Shown here piece by piece: positions 31,552 through 42,425 of a stretch of DNA of 64,000 bases. Source of the DNA: Hypholoma sublateritium FD-334 SS-4 (lineage: Eukaryota; Basidiomycota; Agaricomycetes; Agaricales; Strophariaceae); NCBI GenBank assembly GCA_000827495.1, contig KN817668.1, forward strand, positions 2,829 through 66,828. Direction: 5' to 3'. The position numbers were made by a program, and so were the translations under genes. The notes beneath the pieces were generated by a model, which was not told where the DNA came from, did no database searches, and saw nothing but the letters and a program-made list of their open reading frames with translations. How positions within the stretch are numbered: the first letter of the stretch is position 1; each line of letters opens with the position of its first letter.

Positions 31552-31950
31552 TCAATAGATCTGAAATATCTCCTTCGATAACAGACCCACATCCGACTCC
31601 CAGCCGCCCGAATTCTCTCCGTCGTCATTGTCCTCCCTGCCCACGTGTCTCCGGCCCACGTTTTCTCTTACTACCGGTGTCTTCTTTACGGTCAAGTCGT
31701 ACACGCGGCACTGGTGGAACGCGGCATATTCCAGAGCCTTCGCGAAGCTCTCGTCACCGGGCACCGCAGCCCACTCGCCCTGCCGGCGCGCCTGGCAGAA
31801 GTCGCGCAGGAAGAGCACGAAGTGCATCTTTCGGCTCTGGCTCGGGAATGAGATCAACTGGTGCAGTCTGAAGGAGGTGTCGGCGGGCCCCCGCGAAACA
31901 AGGATCGGTAGCGTGTATGGTTGGAAGCGCACTGGGGGTAGAGCGGTCAT
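31552..31950 (-). CDS. Small basic/acidic family protein, copy 5 (divergent)
   Basis: 132 aa, one coding exon, and the most divergent member. Retained positions: VRFQPYTLPILVSRG, HQLISFPSQSRK, LFLRDFCQARRQGEW, ALEYAAFHQCRVYDLTVKK. Compared with the others, RRRG-W becomes RRQGEW and RHGSYVY becomes FHQCRVY. The acidic tail (EDNDDGENSGGWESD) is extended and ends KEIFQIY, without the DILSG element. The start at 31950 aligns with the other copies. I see no leader intron here. Confidence 0.65.
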   Translation of the reverse strand: MTALPPVRFQPYTLPILVSRGPADTSFRLHQLISFPSQSRKMHFVLFLRDFCQARRQGEWAAVPGDESFAKALEYAAFHQCRVYDLTVKKTPVVRENVGRRHVGREDNDDGENSGGWESDVGLLSKEIFQIY

Positions 31951-34732
31951 GGGCCTTTGTTTCACGCAACGATTGGGACGTTGAAGACCTGGGGTAGTGT
32001 CTGATAGAGACTGCGCAACTTGATCATTCCGGCGATTTATCCTTTTTTTTCTTCCTTACTGGTGTCATTAAAAGGTTCCAATTCTAGATTCAGGTGAGCC
32101 GCGACAGTATGTTGTTTGAAGGATGAATGTAGCAGTATTCCATTTGGCAATGCCATAATTTGGCGACAGGAGAAATAATACCTTCATGTCGAATTGGAAA
32201 GAAAATTTGTGTCTCATTCTTCGCGTCCTCGATGTAATGACTTACCAGGATATAGATCTTTTTATTCCAGTTTTCCATTACTGGGCACTAGTGAGCGCTC
32301 GCACTTGTGCCGAGATGCCGTGGGCGCTTAAGAGTACTTGGAAGCAGTGCCGGCCATTCGTTGATAGTTCCTCCATTAGCACCAGTGACACGTTATTGGG
32401 GGAAATTTTAGTTTCAATGCCGCAGGAGACGTTTTATTTATAATACAGTGCCATGAAATGTCATTTCTTCCTATTCATATATACTTCAATGCCTTGCTTT
32501 GAAGCTGGCAGTAAGACGTAACTGGGACCAAATCGCTGCTTCACGTTTAACAACAGAAAGTGGTAAATAAGGTATTTCTAGTACTATAAACTATGTATGC
32601 GGGATATAGATATCACAATATTGACTTGAAGCTGATTTGTGTTGATGCCAACAAAAGGTTTAGCACCGAACATGTAGGATCCTCGCCCGGCCGCTGCCAC
32701 TGTTGTGAGTACTCGCGGTTGCAGAACAAGGGTCAAAAACGATCTAAATTCGATCAATTTGTGATATCAGTAAGTAAGCATGGCAAAATGTTGAAAATGA
32801 AATATCCTACTAACCGGTGTCTTTGAATCCAAGAGTGACAGGGATGATCGTAAGCGAGGGCTGTAAATCTGTGCACAAGATGGCGCTGTAAATTATTGAT
32901 ATTTCTTATCAAATCAAAAGAGAGCACCGCCCTATACATTTTTACAGAGATTACTAGTTCGGCGAACCATCATGCATTTCTAAGACATGGTATTTAAAGT
33001 ATTTCACAGAATGGCTTCTGAGATAAAACACTACCATCTATCTCCACGCAAGGCAGACACACCGGCAGTGAGACTTTTACTATGAGTTTGATAAAGTTCT
33101 GATACTACTTATGGTGAAAGCACTCAGTTCCTCTTACTTGTGACACCTACTAAGTAGTATGTAGCCTCGCAAAAAAAATGGGAAACAGATCCCATGAATT
33201 TCTATGATCTTATTTTCGTAAAGCTTAATTGTTTTTGGGTAAGACCGACAGTTTATGGTCAGGGCCCTTATCGTGCTTTGATTAAAAAATGATCGTTTCC
33301 GTTATGTATCGTCTACTCCATTGCAGAAGCCCTAATGCCCGTACTCAGACCTCAGGCCTCAGGATTGACTAAGGATTGGCTTGGAGCCACTATAAGCGAA
33401 TAATATCCGTAAGACTCATAATTGCATTCAAACCGTTGGCTTGAGCAGTTGTTTCGTTCCTCATACATGATAATGGCTGTTTTGCCTTGTGAAATCGAGA
33501 GGTCTGCAGTGTCGAATGCAAGTTACGAATTTTTGAAAACGTGATGATCCTCCGCAATACTTACCCGCAGTCTTATGAGGCCTTATGCAGCTCCCAAGGT
33601 CCGATATTCGTATAAGCGCACGCGGAAATGTACATATTATGGGATGTCGAAACAGTCGGCCGAGGTTAAGTAGGGTCCCAAGCTTCAGGTTTCCAGGCTG
33701 CCTCGGGGCGTAGGACTCGATGCCGGGAGGAAGGGTTCAACATTTCCCGAAACTTACCGACAGCATTTTAGTCACCAAACGCAGATTATTTTCAAGCCGG
33801 TTGCGTGCCCAGCTCTACTAGTAACTATAATCTCCATAATCTAGTATTCGATTGTCGCTCTGGAGCACTCCTCAAGGCCTCAGAGCCGTGCTCCAGGGAG
33901 CACGTCGAGTTTGAAGCCGCCCACCGCTGCGATCGCTTTTGTGATGCCCGTTGGATTCATTATAGGCTCTGATCAGGAGTCTTGCAGGAGTCGGTACTTA
34001 CTTATAGGGATATTGAAATTAATTACCACAAGTTTATGCTTTCGGTTGGCCATGGTTGGCTTTCGGTCGGCGATATGATAGGGTCTGAGTAGTAAGTACA
34101 CGAAGCGTGATTTTATTTTAGATTTTCCAATGCCAATTGGCGCGCATTGTGCCGAATATAAGCCGAAAAAAAATAGCCATGATCCGGATTCGGACCTGCT
34201 TTCCTACGACCGACGGAGGACGCGGCCACTGCCGGTGGCCGAGCCAAGACCGAGCAACCACCGAGTACTACGAGTTTTCTTCAGCTTGACCCAGCACCAT
34301 CTGTTTCCTCTGTCATCTGACATGTGTATACAGTCGCAATATTCTACATCGGGGTTCTTGTCCGTGTTTACTACGCAATCTAGCACCACACCGAAGAAGA
34401 ACCTGTCACTGGCATGTAATCACATAGCGTGCCGTCCTCGAGGAGACGCACCCGAGGTCCAATGAAGGGAGAGCAGAAAGGTAATCGAACTCATGGCCAT
34501 AAAACGAGATTCCTTATCAGAGACAGATCGCGGCCTCAAAGGGCCTCGTGCTTTACAGATCGCTGCGCTGCCGTACAAGACGCGTCTTTTTGCCTCGTTG
34601 CGACACAAACACTGGGTACAAAAGCCCTATGTTGGCAATATGGCGGCATGAACGTTCTTTCCTCCGTCCAAAAAATATTCCTACCTTTCAAAGGTCTTTC
34701 CTTTTACCTGCACACTACTTCGTATCGAAGCA
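31951..34732. other. 2.8-kb gene-free region
   Basis: I see no gene, tRNA or clear repeat. Frames in the area (for example 32186-32443 and 34130-34465) are short, AT-rich and without domain features. A GGCCACTGCCGGTGGCC palindrome lies at 34225-34241. Confidence 0.5.
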
Positions 34733-36207
34733 ATGGAGGCCCATAAAGTTCTGGGAGTGGCTATGGATGCTTCAGAAGAGCAGGTTCGGAGAGCGTACAA
34801 GGCCATGGTGAGTTGCTTACTATCTTGCTTCGCCGCTCACTCATGAGTACAATTAATCTTTAATTACTTTCTGCAGGCAATGAAATGGCACCCGGATCGC
34901 CAACCTGAAGACGCAGATGACGCCACGCTGAATTCTGTCGAAGTACGTAATTACACTATAACGACGGCTCGTTGGCTAATTTGGTATTCATGTATAGATC
35001 AGCAAACCTAGCAAATCGATAGCGAAAACCTTGCGTCGGAAGAACGGAGCACCGCACGACGCACCGACACCTTCTCTAGCACCGATGATTTCTACATCGC
35101 CCCTTGTCGAGTCTCCCCAATCGTCCCCTCAAGCATCGCCTGCCAGTACGACGAGTTCACTACCTAAATCCCACAGCTTTGACTCCAACAGCAGTGGCAG
35201 CCAAACTTCTGGCCGATCCGATACGAATCCACCGTCTTTTGCGTCTTTCACATGTTCAGAAGCTTCATCAGCTTCATCTCCGCCCTTATCTGCCACAAAT
35301 AGCCAACATCGTGGACCTCTCTGCCGCAGCCAGTCATCTTCGGGTTCTTCCTTTTTACTCTTTGGACCCTTATCAACGGAAGGCCCTGCTGGCTCAGGAC
35401 CGTCCAACACACCTATGGGAATTCCCAGCAGATTAAAGAAGCAATCGAGACCTCCCTCCACGAGATCGCACCGCAGCGACTTCACTCCAACCAAGTCGTC
35501 GCCTCAGCGAAACGTCATCCCGGGAGACACCGAATGCACTGACTGCGTGGTCGAGACCCTCCGCCCCGGCCGTGCCATTCTTTCTGGAGCCGGGGGCGAC
35601 TCTCCCAAGAAATGGGTCCACGTGTTAGACATGACCCTGGAAGAACTTTTTCATGGGAAGCTCTTTCATTTTCGTATTCTCCGATATACCCGGGTCGGGA
35701 AGAAGAAGATATACAATGTCGACATACATATTCCCCCTGGGTCGCGCACCGGAACTGAGGTCCTTATTCCTAATATTGGCCATGAGCGCAAAGACGGCAC
35801 GCGGCAAGATATCGCTTTCCTGGTCAAGGAACAGGAGCACCCTCGCTTCAAACGCGTCCAGGACGACTTGATTATGGAAGTCTATCTTCCTTGGCTCGAC
35901 GCTCTCGCCACTGCGCCCGCAGACGTTTCCCTGCGCAGTGTAGACGACGCGGACTACAAATTTGCCATCAGCTACTGTTCGGACCAGCAACTCAGTGGTA
36001 CAACCGTGCTACTTAACGCTGGGATGCCCCGTCGAGGCGAACCGGATAAAAGAGGGAAAATCATTGTTCGGTGAGGCATCTTCCTTCTTTTGTGACGTTA
36101 CACATACTCAATCAATTACTTTCCACAGATGGGAAGTTTCGCCACCGACGTCGTCGAGCTGGGGCACGCTCAAGGCGAATCTTGGGCTCAAAAGCCGTAC
36201 CCTCTAG
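34733..36207 (+). CDS. DnaJ-like protein with truncated J-domain
   Basis: Four exons (34733-34807, 34877-34942, 34998-36070, 36129-36207) encode 430 aa. The N-terminus has J-domain helices I-II (HKVLGVAMDASEEQVRRAYK, HPD at residues 30-32), but the sequence then turns into ISKPSKSIAKTLRRKNG, so helices III-IV and the YDQFGE segment are absent. The Gly/Phe region is replaced by about 150 Ser/Pro/Thr-rich residues. The C-terminal substrate-binding domain is intact: MTLEELFHGKLFHFRILRYT, YNVDIHIPPGSRTGTEVLIP, LVKEQEHPRFKRVQDDLIME and KRGKIIVRWEVSPP. Introns 1 and 2 are at the same positions as in the Sis1-type gene at 18.6 kb, which supports duplication from such a gene followed by divergence. 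Hsp70 stimulation may be weakened. Confidence 0.85.
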
Positions 36208-38090
36208 TTTCAATCACGCAGCACCGTTGAACGAGAATACGACACCGCATGTATCAATAGCATGGATCGCCAGGCCCGATGGGCTCATACATATGCTTAC
36301 CTATATGTACCACCATCAAAATCTTTAATGTATTTATTAGCCCTTTTTGCGCCCAAAAAAGACATGCTTATGTCCGCTTCCTTTCAGACCAGCGTGGACC
36401 TCGTACTCGGTCGCATCTCGTCCACACATGTTTCGCAGGGACAGTGTCTGGTCATCGCGAAGATGGCGGCCTCGCGCTAATATTACGGTTGCTTGGTCAG
36501 GTGGCTAGGCCCAGTCGGTGATGTCGAAAAATACGTAGCGTACATTTCTGCGTAATTATTTCATCCGCCAAGATCGCGAAATATCAGTGGATTTATGGGT
36601 TGGACAGAAAGCACTACACACATAAAAACACTTCCGCTTCATGCAGTCCTGTAGCGGGTTTCAGTTGCAGCTTCTGAGTCGGCTGTGCGGCTCATGCTGG
36701 CGAAGTCTAACGACACTGCTCTAACATCATTTCGTTTGCATCGGTCGACGATTATTGAAATGGCTGGGCATTCTTCAAACTTGAACAAATCTCCGCAGCG
36801 GACGCGCATTCGACCCTGCGAAAGATTTCTTAGACATTACATAACTGAAATTCCGTGTACACCGATTATATTCAAGTCAGGCAGACTCCTTCAAAAAATT
36901 CCACTCACGTCTAAAATATTTCCGGAAGCGGCGTTCAAGCACGGCCAATGAGATATTATGTTGATATACACGAGCGTATGACCCGAATTTTACAATCACT
37001 TATATTGGATGTAAGTACTCAGTGCGAGGTAAATGGACGTATCGTATGGAATTTTTTTTTCTTTAATAGACCGCAGAAATATGCAGAAAGGTTGCATCAA
37101 GTACAGGGTTGTCGTAGGCTGTCGAGCCGCGACGCACTGGCAAATGCAATCACAAAGCTTGGATTATCATTTGTTCTATAATTAGATATGTTATTATTAG
37201 ACAGTAGATTAGCCGGGCGCTCGGGTCTGCTCTGAATCGGCGCGCTGATCGCCAACCACCAACGCCAACGCTCCGCGAACTTTGATTATTAAGGTTAAGC
37301 TCATTGTGTTTGGACATTCCTGATCTCTCTGAAAGGTATGGATAAGATGTCTGGTTCTTCCAACGATGATGGAAATTCTTCCGAACTTAATTGTGTACAA
37401 TATCGATGCATATTTGGTTAGATGTTCGTCCATACCCCGCAGTGTTTCTCCCATATAGGATGGGATGAAACGATCATCATCATTGCCAAGTGGGCGCATA
37501 AGATAACGGAGGTCCTTGTTCGCTCTATTTCATGCTTCTTTGGGAATAAGCAATCGCCGACTCCCGTCTCCCTCGGTGGTTAATGTTATTGTTCTAATTG
37601 ATTCGGAATTTGCTTCGACCGGAAGATACCTAGGAGGCTGCTGCTGTGCTGACCGGATATATCATAGTACGGTGGCATTTAGGGCGAACAATTCCGCCTC
37701 CGCATTGCATCTGCCCGAAATAGTACGCGCGCCCAACTTACAGTTACACCCATGATTGTCGGCCAAGCCGCAGAACTGTTTGTGCACTTCGGCGCTTAGA
37801 GCGGAATTGGCGGGAAATTAGAATTGCAAATCTGAAATTCGACGCTCTCTGGGTGCTCCCGTAGTAGCCACTGCTGTGTTTCTTGGGAATGATGTGCGTG
37901 TATACAGATTTTTATGCACCTTGTAACCGTCATTTTGGAAGCAAAGATGATGAGCACTCGATGTGACAGATCTCAATGGACTAGTAGGCAGTGCGGCCTC
38001 CGAGACTTTCATCAATACATAGTCTAAAAATAAACATGTCATCGGGTGAGAATCAGTAACCAGCGCTCCAACTTGCTCCAACTCACAAGC
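36208..38090. other. Gene-free spacer
   Basis: About 1.9 kb of mostly AT-rich DNA without recognisable genes. Frames at 36685-36951 and 37209-37499 lack domain features. Confidence 0.5.
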
Positions 38091-38100
38091 TATATAAAAG
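38091..38100 (+). promoter_or_regulatory. TATATAAAAG box of the GMC oxidoreductase gene
   Basis: A strong TATA consensus 145 bp before the ATG at 38245, as often seen for regulated secreted-enzyme genes of mushrooms. Confidence 0.5.
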
Positions 38101-38244
38101 ACATATCTCCTAGATGTAGCCGCGCAAGTCTCCCCAGAACTGTGCGTATCTATCCGCCATCCGAATACCACAATGGCCGTGCTGACATATCTCTATAACC
38201 TGATACTTATATATTCAGGTCATTCGTAAGTTGCGTCAATCAAA

Positions 38245-40467
38245 ATGCGCCTGGGGTGGAATATTTGCCTCACAGCAGTTTGGGCTACTGTATGGTAAGA
38301 CCAGAATATATCGCATCCGTTTTCTTAGCTGATTTTTTGCACCATTTCTAGGCCATCGTTCTTTGTACGAGCCATTGATGACTCTTGCGCGCCTGCACAC
38401 AAAACCGACAAGTACGACTACATAGTCGTTGGCTCAGGTCCCGGCGGTGGCCCGCTTGCCGCGCGTCTTGCCATAGCTGGCTTTTCTGTTCTCCTTCTCG
38501 AGGCCGGTGGGGACCACAGCACCGATCTCACGGTTGAGATACCTCTTCTACAAACCCAAGCATCGGAGTATATCCCGCAGTCATGGCAATTCTTCGTCTC
38601 CCATTACGCCAACGAAACGCAGGCCATGTTGGATTCAAAATTCACGTGGAGGCAGCCTAACGGCACGTTCTGGGTCGGGCCCAATCCCCCAGCGGGGAGT
38701 ACGCCTTTAGGGATTTATTATCCCAGAGCTGGAACCCTTGGTGGATGTGCAGAGCATAACGCACTCGTGGCATCGTACCCTCACGCGAGCGACTGGAACA
38801 TCATTGCGGAAATTACTGGAGACCACTCATGGGACGCGGCCAACATGCGACAGTACTGGGAGAAGCTCGAAAGCAATCAATATATTCCTGAGGGAACTCC
38901 AGCAGCATCGGGGCATGGATATAAAGGGTGGCTCAATGTTTCCCTTCCAGATATCAATCTCGTCCCTGAGGACCCGAAGTGGATCAGTCTTACGGAAGGC
39001 GCGGCGTCTGTTCTTGGAAAGTCGTTCTTGCCGAGCCCAGAACCCGTGACCGGTGCGACCCTATCCAAAGTCTTCACGCTTGACTTAAACAACGACTCTC
39101 CGGGACATGACCTCGAGACAGGAATATTCCAAATCCCCCTATCCGTTAACGTTGCTCCCCGGACCCGCGCCAGCCCGAGAGATTTCCTCGTCCACACCGC
39201 CAAGGCAAAGAATGCTGACGGGACGAAGAAGTACAAGCTCGACATCCAGCTCAACACCGTAGTTACTCGTGTCGTCTTCGACAACTCCTCTTCTACGCCT
39301 CGTGCCACTGGCGTGGAATATACAACGGGATGCGACCTCTATAGCGCTTCCCCTGCCTCAACATCCGCGACTATAACGGGTAGCGGCGTCTACTCAGCGA
39401 CGCGAGAAGTGATCCTCGCGGGTGGTGTCTACAACACGCCCCAACTTCTCAAACTCTCAGGAATCGGAGCCAGCACCGAGCTCACGCCGCTCAACATCCC
39501 CGTGATCCGGGAGTCCCCAGGAGTAGGAACGAACATGCAAGACAGATACGAAGTGAGTGTGGTTGGCTTCGCTCCCGACAATTTCGCCATTTTGCACGAG
39601 TGCACTTTCCTTCACAACCCCGTTCTCGACGGCAATCTCCCCTCCGAAGATCCTTGCCTTCAGCAATGGCAGGCGAATAGCACAAACCGTGGAATATACG
39701 GGACCAACGCTGTTGCGTTCGGCGTCGTCCACAAGACCAGCGTCTCAGCGCCAACGGAAGCGGATATGTTCATCGTAGGTTACCCGGCTAACTTCCATGG
39801 CTACTTCCCCGGTTACTCGATGGCCGCTGACCTCGAGCACTGGTCTTGGCTCGTCTTGAAGGCTCACAGTCGAAACAACGCTGGCACGGTCACTCTGAAA
39901 TCTACCAACCCTTTCGATATGCCCAAAGTCGAGTTCCACAGCTTCGCACGAGGCGGTGACCTTGATGTAGAAGCTGTCTACGAAGGCATTCAGCTCGTGC
40001 GCCAGATGTTTGCCGACTCTCCGGACCTCAATGGGACGTTCACCGAAGTCATTCCAGGGCCCCAGGTCCAAACGCAGGCTGAGATAGAGCAATTCGTGAG
40101 AGACGAGGCGTGGGGCCACCACGCCAGCTGTACAGTCCCCATCGGCGCTCTTGGCGATCCTAATGCGCCACTTGACTCGAAATTCAGAGTCCAGGGAGTG
40201 GACGGTCTCCGCGTTGTGGACGCTAGTGTCTTCCCCAAGATTCCGGGATTCTACATCGTCGGCGCAGTCTATATGCTTTCCGAGAAGGCAGCCGACGTCA
40301 TTATACAGGATGCTCTGGGGGTCGTTTCATCGCCACTCAGCATGATCAACGTTGTGGTGCCTTGGTTTGCCACCCTGCTCAAGGATACCACGCCGAGTGT
40401 CCTGGCAGCGTACGCTTTTGGTACTATTTCGTTTTATTACTTCATCTTCTATCGTTTGCGTAAGTAA
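38245..40467 (+). CDS. GMC oxidoreductase with C-terminal membrane segment
   Basis: Two exons (38245-38294, 38352-40467) encode 721 aa. A signal peptide (ICLTAVWATVWPSFFV) leads into the FAD-binding GMC domain: YDYIVVGSGPGGGPLAARLA and VLLLEAGG, then PRAGTLGGCAEHNALVASYP and the second GMC signature ILAGGVYNTPQLLKLSGIG. The C-terminal domain has the catalytic His in WGHHASCTVPIG, but the usual Asn/His partner near the end is replaced in PKIPGFYIVGAVYMLSEKAA. These flavoenzymes oxidise sugars, alcohols or aryl alcohols; cellobiose-dehydrogenase-like flavodomains look similar. Unusually, a hydrophobic helix (VLAAYAFGTISFYYFIFY) ends the protein, suggesting membrane tethering. Confidence 0.9.
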
Positions 40468-40931
40468 TATAGTTAACGTATTGACTAATATATATAAATG
40501 TGATACGCACGAATAATTTATGAACTTTTTCGTGGATGTTCTTATTGGCGTATGAAGACACTGTTCGTTGTTACTAGATAACCACGCACAAATTACACTA
40601 GATCATGATACAGAACACACTGTTACATTCGAGAATAAAATCCGTAGATGGAACCGGTCGTTGCAAATCAGTATCAAATACTTATCGTGGAGTAATTGTA
40701 AGGAGCGAGTGGTTGGCGAGTGGCGCGTCCGACAAGCGCTGAACCAGATCAGGAGATATTCCCACGTTGTATAGCACTTCATGTTTCTTGGTGGACTAGT
40801 AGTAGTACTTCTGTTTGATTTTGTGATTTATTTTGGATACAAAGGATGTTCGATACGCCTACCGTGAGCGTGAGCGTCGTCCAAACTTGTCGTACTCATA
40901 TTCTTGTTAACAGCAAGATTTTTGTGGAAAT
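40468..40931. other. 3' region of GMC gene
   Basis: AT-rich spacer between the GMC gene and the MITE-like element. No gene is seen. Confidence 0.5.
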
Positions 40932-41767
40932 TAGAGAGTTTGTGCTAGCGACGGGACACCTCCGGCCCGGCGAAATACCCACGTCGTCGCTTTTTTCCCG
41001 TGTGCAAACGCCAAAGCCACGTCGTGGCTTGATCTCTAATAATGACCTTTTATTCACTCTGCGCCGGTGAAAAATTAACTAGATGCTTGGATCCAGTCGT
41101 ATTACTTCAGACGANGTCGCNATCACCACCAGTAGTTCCATTTATTTCTATTTCACAGTAGATTAAGGAATCCGTACCTTTTCCGGAACACTAGTATGCA
41201 GGACTAAACTTTCCATACAGCAGATAAAACCTCAATTATTTGACTGGAAAGAAGTGCATATTTCTTGTCGAATCTCTTGAGTGCTATGGCAACTTTTGTG
41301 AGCGTTGGCGCAGCTAGTTCTCCTCACTGTCTATTTTAGGCAATTTTAGATACCAAATCAGTAAATGGCTTCTGCGCAGAAAACCACGAACAACAATTTC
41401 AGCTGTGCTGTACTTTCACTGCTAATGTATAGGTATCTTTACTTCNTTCCGGAGCTTTTCAGAGTGTAAATATCCTAACTATGTGCTCACAATGCNCTCA
41501 AAGTTCAAATTGCCTATCAATAACTCATAGTGATGATGTTAAAGAAGATGTGGTACTGATTCTAAGATCAGGCTCTATTCCTTCAAATCGGACCTGAGTG
41601 GTCTATATACTGAGTGATGTCGTCCCATACAATGCCATAAATTTTATAGAAAACTCGTCGATCCTACGTGTCGGTGTTTTTGATTGCAAAGCCACGACGT
41701 GGCTACGCTGTTTGCACACAGCAAATAAACGGCCCGGCGGTTCTGTGTCGCTTGCACAAACTCTCTA
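40932..41767. mobile_element. MITE-like element with long inverted repeats and TA target site
   Basis: The ends are imperfect inverted repeats of about 90-100 bp: left arm 40932-41035, right arm 41677-41767. Both read inward from TAGAGAGTTTGTG through GCGAC, GGCCCGGCG-like and GTGTGCAAACGCC-like sequence to AGCCACGTCGTGGCTT. Both are bordered by TA, which fits Tc1/mariner-type TA duplication. The inside is AT-rich, carries several N positions and has no transposase, so the element is non-autonomous. The shared inner block AGCCACGTCGTGGCT is itself palindromic. Confidence 0.65.
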
Positions 41768-42425
41768 TTGTTCGCTTTATGATGCAATGATTATCGACAA
41801 CGATGATGATCATGCTTTAGCGTATTTTGGGCTCCAAGCGTCAGATACGAGCTCCAGTCGCATCATACCGCACTTGTATGGCACAGGAAATCTCGCATAC
41901 ATCAACAGCCTGGGTGCCGAGGAAGGATCTGAGTTTCCGAACTCGTTCTCCGGTGGTCCAACTCAGGTGGGGACAGAATGTGTTCGCTGCGATCAATTAT
42001 CAGATAGCCTAGCAGAATACGATGGCGTCTTTTACGGCGCGCCTGGGCCGTAAATGGGGTTGTTGACAAGCTAAGTATGTTTAGGAACGAGCAGAAAAGA
42101 GCGACGTAACTGATGCGATTGATGGATCCATCCGACCTTTACTTACGTAAATGTCATGCATCAGATGTTAAGGAGGCTCTTACGAGTATTTTGTCCTCCG
42201 AAACTCTCCCGAGTTTTTGGGACCAAGGCTACAGAAAAATCAATTAACGGCGTTGATGTTAATACACATTGCCGGGAAAGCAAGAAATGATCCGGTTGCT
42301 TCAAATCTGTTTGAAACTAACTATAGACATCCTCCCGCCATATATATTCAAGTTATATTACCAATGTTCTCCACAGCTTCGTGACATACGCACTGCCCAA
42401 TTCCGACAGAAGCTACCCTCATAAC
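41768..42425. other. Upstream region of receptor-like gene 1
   Basis: A frame at 41598-42053 begins inside the MITE-like element and has no recognisable domain, so I do not call it. The rest is the AT-rich promoter of receptor-like gene 1. Confidence 0.45.

Noticed and set aside
34470..34560. tRNA-like stretch with gtaatcgaactcatggcc
   Set aside because: The T-stem bases do not pair and no D-arm is found on the minus strand.
41598..42053. 151-codon plus-strand frame
   Set aside because: It begins inside the MITE-like element and runs into unrelated flank; no recognisable protein.
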